Under the pieces are notes generated by a model, which saw only the letters and a program-made list of their open reading frames with translations, made no database searches and was not told the origin of the DNA. Below are positions 63,086-64,000 of a stretch of 64,000 nt of DNA, one piece after another (the stretch's first letter is position 1; each line of letters begins with the position of its first letter). The stretch is from Streptomyces morookaense (lineage in GTDB: Bacteria > Actinomycetota > Actinomycetes > Streptomycetales > Streptomycetaceae), in NCBI RefSeq assembly GCF_013030945.1, contig NZ_JABBXF010000049.1:37655-101654 (forward strand). Reading direction: 5' to 3'. The translations under genes were made by a program, and so were the position numbers.

Positions 63086-64000
63086 ATGTCCTTCGAACCC
63101 ATCGCCGTCGTGGGACGCGGGTGCGTCCTGCCGGACGCACTGAGCCCGGACGTGTTCTGGCGCAACCTCCTCGCCCGCCGGATCAGCATCCGGCAGGCCT
63201 CACAGGAACGTTGGGGTGTGCCACCGGACAGCGCCGCCGCCGGTTTCGGCATCGGCGGGTTCGTCCACGACTTCGCGGACACCTTCGACGCCACCGGATT
63301 CGGCCTGGGCCCCGAGGTGATCCTGCGACTGGACCCCCTCTTCCAGTGGGTCCTGCACGCCGGACGCCAGGCCCTGTCCGAGGCCGGCGTCCCCGCCGTC
63401 GCCCCCACCCGTTCGGGCCTGGTGCTGGGGAATCTCTCCTACCCCTCCACCGCAGCCGTCCGGTACGCCGAGCACGTGTGGCTGTCGTCCCAGGAGCCAC
63501 CGGTGCGCGACGCCATGTCGGCTTCGCTTCCGCCCCGCCCGCACGCCTTCAACCGCTTCTCCTCAGGGCTGCCGGCCCTGCTCGCCGCCCGTGCGCTGGG
63601 GCTGGAGGGCGGCGCCCACGCCCTGGACGCCGCCTGTGCCACCTCGCTGTACGCGGTCAAGCTTGCCTGCGACCGGCTCCACGACGGGACGGCGGACCTG
63701 ATGCTGGCGGGTGCGGCGAACGGCTCCGACGCCCTGCTCATCCACGGCGGCTTCGCGATGCTGGGCGTCCTCAGCCCGACCGGCCGCAGCAGGCCATTCC
63801 ACCGGGAGGCCGACGGCCTCGTCCCGGCCGAAGGAGCCGCCCTGTTCGCACTCATGCGGCTGACCGACGCCCTGGAACAGGGCCGGCGGGTGCTCGCCGT
63901 CGTGCGCGGCATCGGCCTCGGCAACGACGGCCGCGCCGGCGGACTCGTCGCCCCCGACACGGCGGGCCAGGAACGTGCCATGCGCGCCGCCTACGCCTCG
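63086..64000 (+). CDS. Second ketosynthase protein of the Pfa-like cluster (PfaC/HglD-like, 3' end outside)
   Basis: ATG at 63086 follows the previous stop by 0 bases with AAGGCGAGG upstream. The visible 305 residues are a KS N-terminal half: IAVVGRGCVLPDALSPDVFW, then LDAACATSLYAVKLACD with Cys184, and HGGFAMLGVLSPTGRSRPFH. In PUFA and heterocyst-glycolipid systems the second KS protein continues with a chain-length factor and DH domains. The window ends inside the KS. Confidence 0.88.
   Translation, partial: MSFEPIAVVGRGCVLPDALSPDVFWRNLLARRISIRQASQERWGVPPDSAAAGFGIGGFVHDFADTFDATGFGLGPEVILRLDPLFQWVLHAGRQALSEAGVPAVAPTRSGLVLGNLSYPSTAAVRYAEHVWLSSQEPPVRDAMSASLPPRPHAFNRFSSGLPALLAARALGLEGGAHALDAACATSLYAVKLACDRLHDGTADLMLAGAANGSDALLIHGGFAMLGVLSPTGRSRPFHREADGLVPAEGAALFALMRLTDALEQGRRVLAVVRGIGLGNDGRAGGLVAPDTAGQERAMRAAYAS

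Overview
The window is high-GC, actinobacterial DNA, almost certainly from Streptomyces or a close relative. The evidence is GTG/TTG starts with GGAGG-type ribosome sites, GTGA/ATGA start-stop overlaps, a SapA-like spore-associated protein, XRE/DUF397 and MmyB-type regulators, an ECF42/DGPF pair and a tap-tpg telomere operon. The tap-tpg operon means the replicon is linear. The density of transposon relics and small biosynthetic cassettes suggests a chromosome arm or a large linear plasmid.

Left part (1-8.3 kb): the end of an exported protein, a GNAT relic, a frameshifted AraC regulator, and an XRE regulator/membrane protein pair behind two palindromic operators. Next is an ABC-F protein whose leader holds a 14-codon reading frame overlapping a hairpin. 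A secreted NucA/NucB-type nuclease follows, convergent with an SMI1/KNR4 protein (a probable toxin/immunity pair).

8.3-13.8 kb: one operon with 4-hydroxymandelate synthase, hydroxymandelate oxidase, a PhyH-type dioxygenase, an HpgT-like aminotransferase and an EamA exporter. It encodes a route from 4-hydroxyphenylpyruvate to 4-hydroxyphenylglycine with no NRPS beside it.

13.8-34 kb: exported proteins, an ECF42 sigma factor with its YCII/DGPF partner, a secreted hydrolase, an SDR/IacB-like pair divergent from a frameshifted MmyB-type regulator with a clear operator, and a run of regulators and a SAM methyltransferase. Then come an acetamidase and a metallo-hydrolase sharing an intergenic region with two near-identical palindromes, a DegT-like protein lacking key PLP residues, an MFS exporter, a hydrolase, a vWA protein and a HEAT-repeat protein.

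34-48 kb: HTH-tap-tpg; an SDR/MarR pair and a GGPP synthase/terpene cyclase pair lying between two partial copies of one transposase; an intact IS630 element; a KAS III-ACP-SDR operon; a recombinase relic; and a decayed second IS630 element.

48-52 kb (the most interesting part): a compact lanthipeptide-type cassette. It has a 46-residue precursor ending in three Thr, one Ser and three Cys, an APH-like kinase, a HopA1-domain lyase (together the dehydration pair known from class V lanthipeptides and thioamitides), and a divergent LanC-type cyclase with its zinc ligands. Insertion-sequence material flanks it on both sides, and no protease or exporter is visible.

52-64 kb: IS256 and ISL3 relics, then a P450 with an atypical I-helix, a PfaD-type enoyl reductase, a 2,001-residue PfaA/HglE-like synthase (KS-AT-ACP-KR-DH, one ACP) and the start of a second KS protein that leaves the window. 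This is a PUFA/secondary-lipid synthase locus.

No tRNA, rRNA or CRISPR array was seen. Function calls rest on motif recognition alone; no database search was run.
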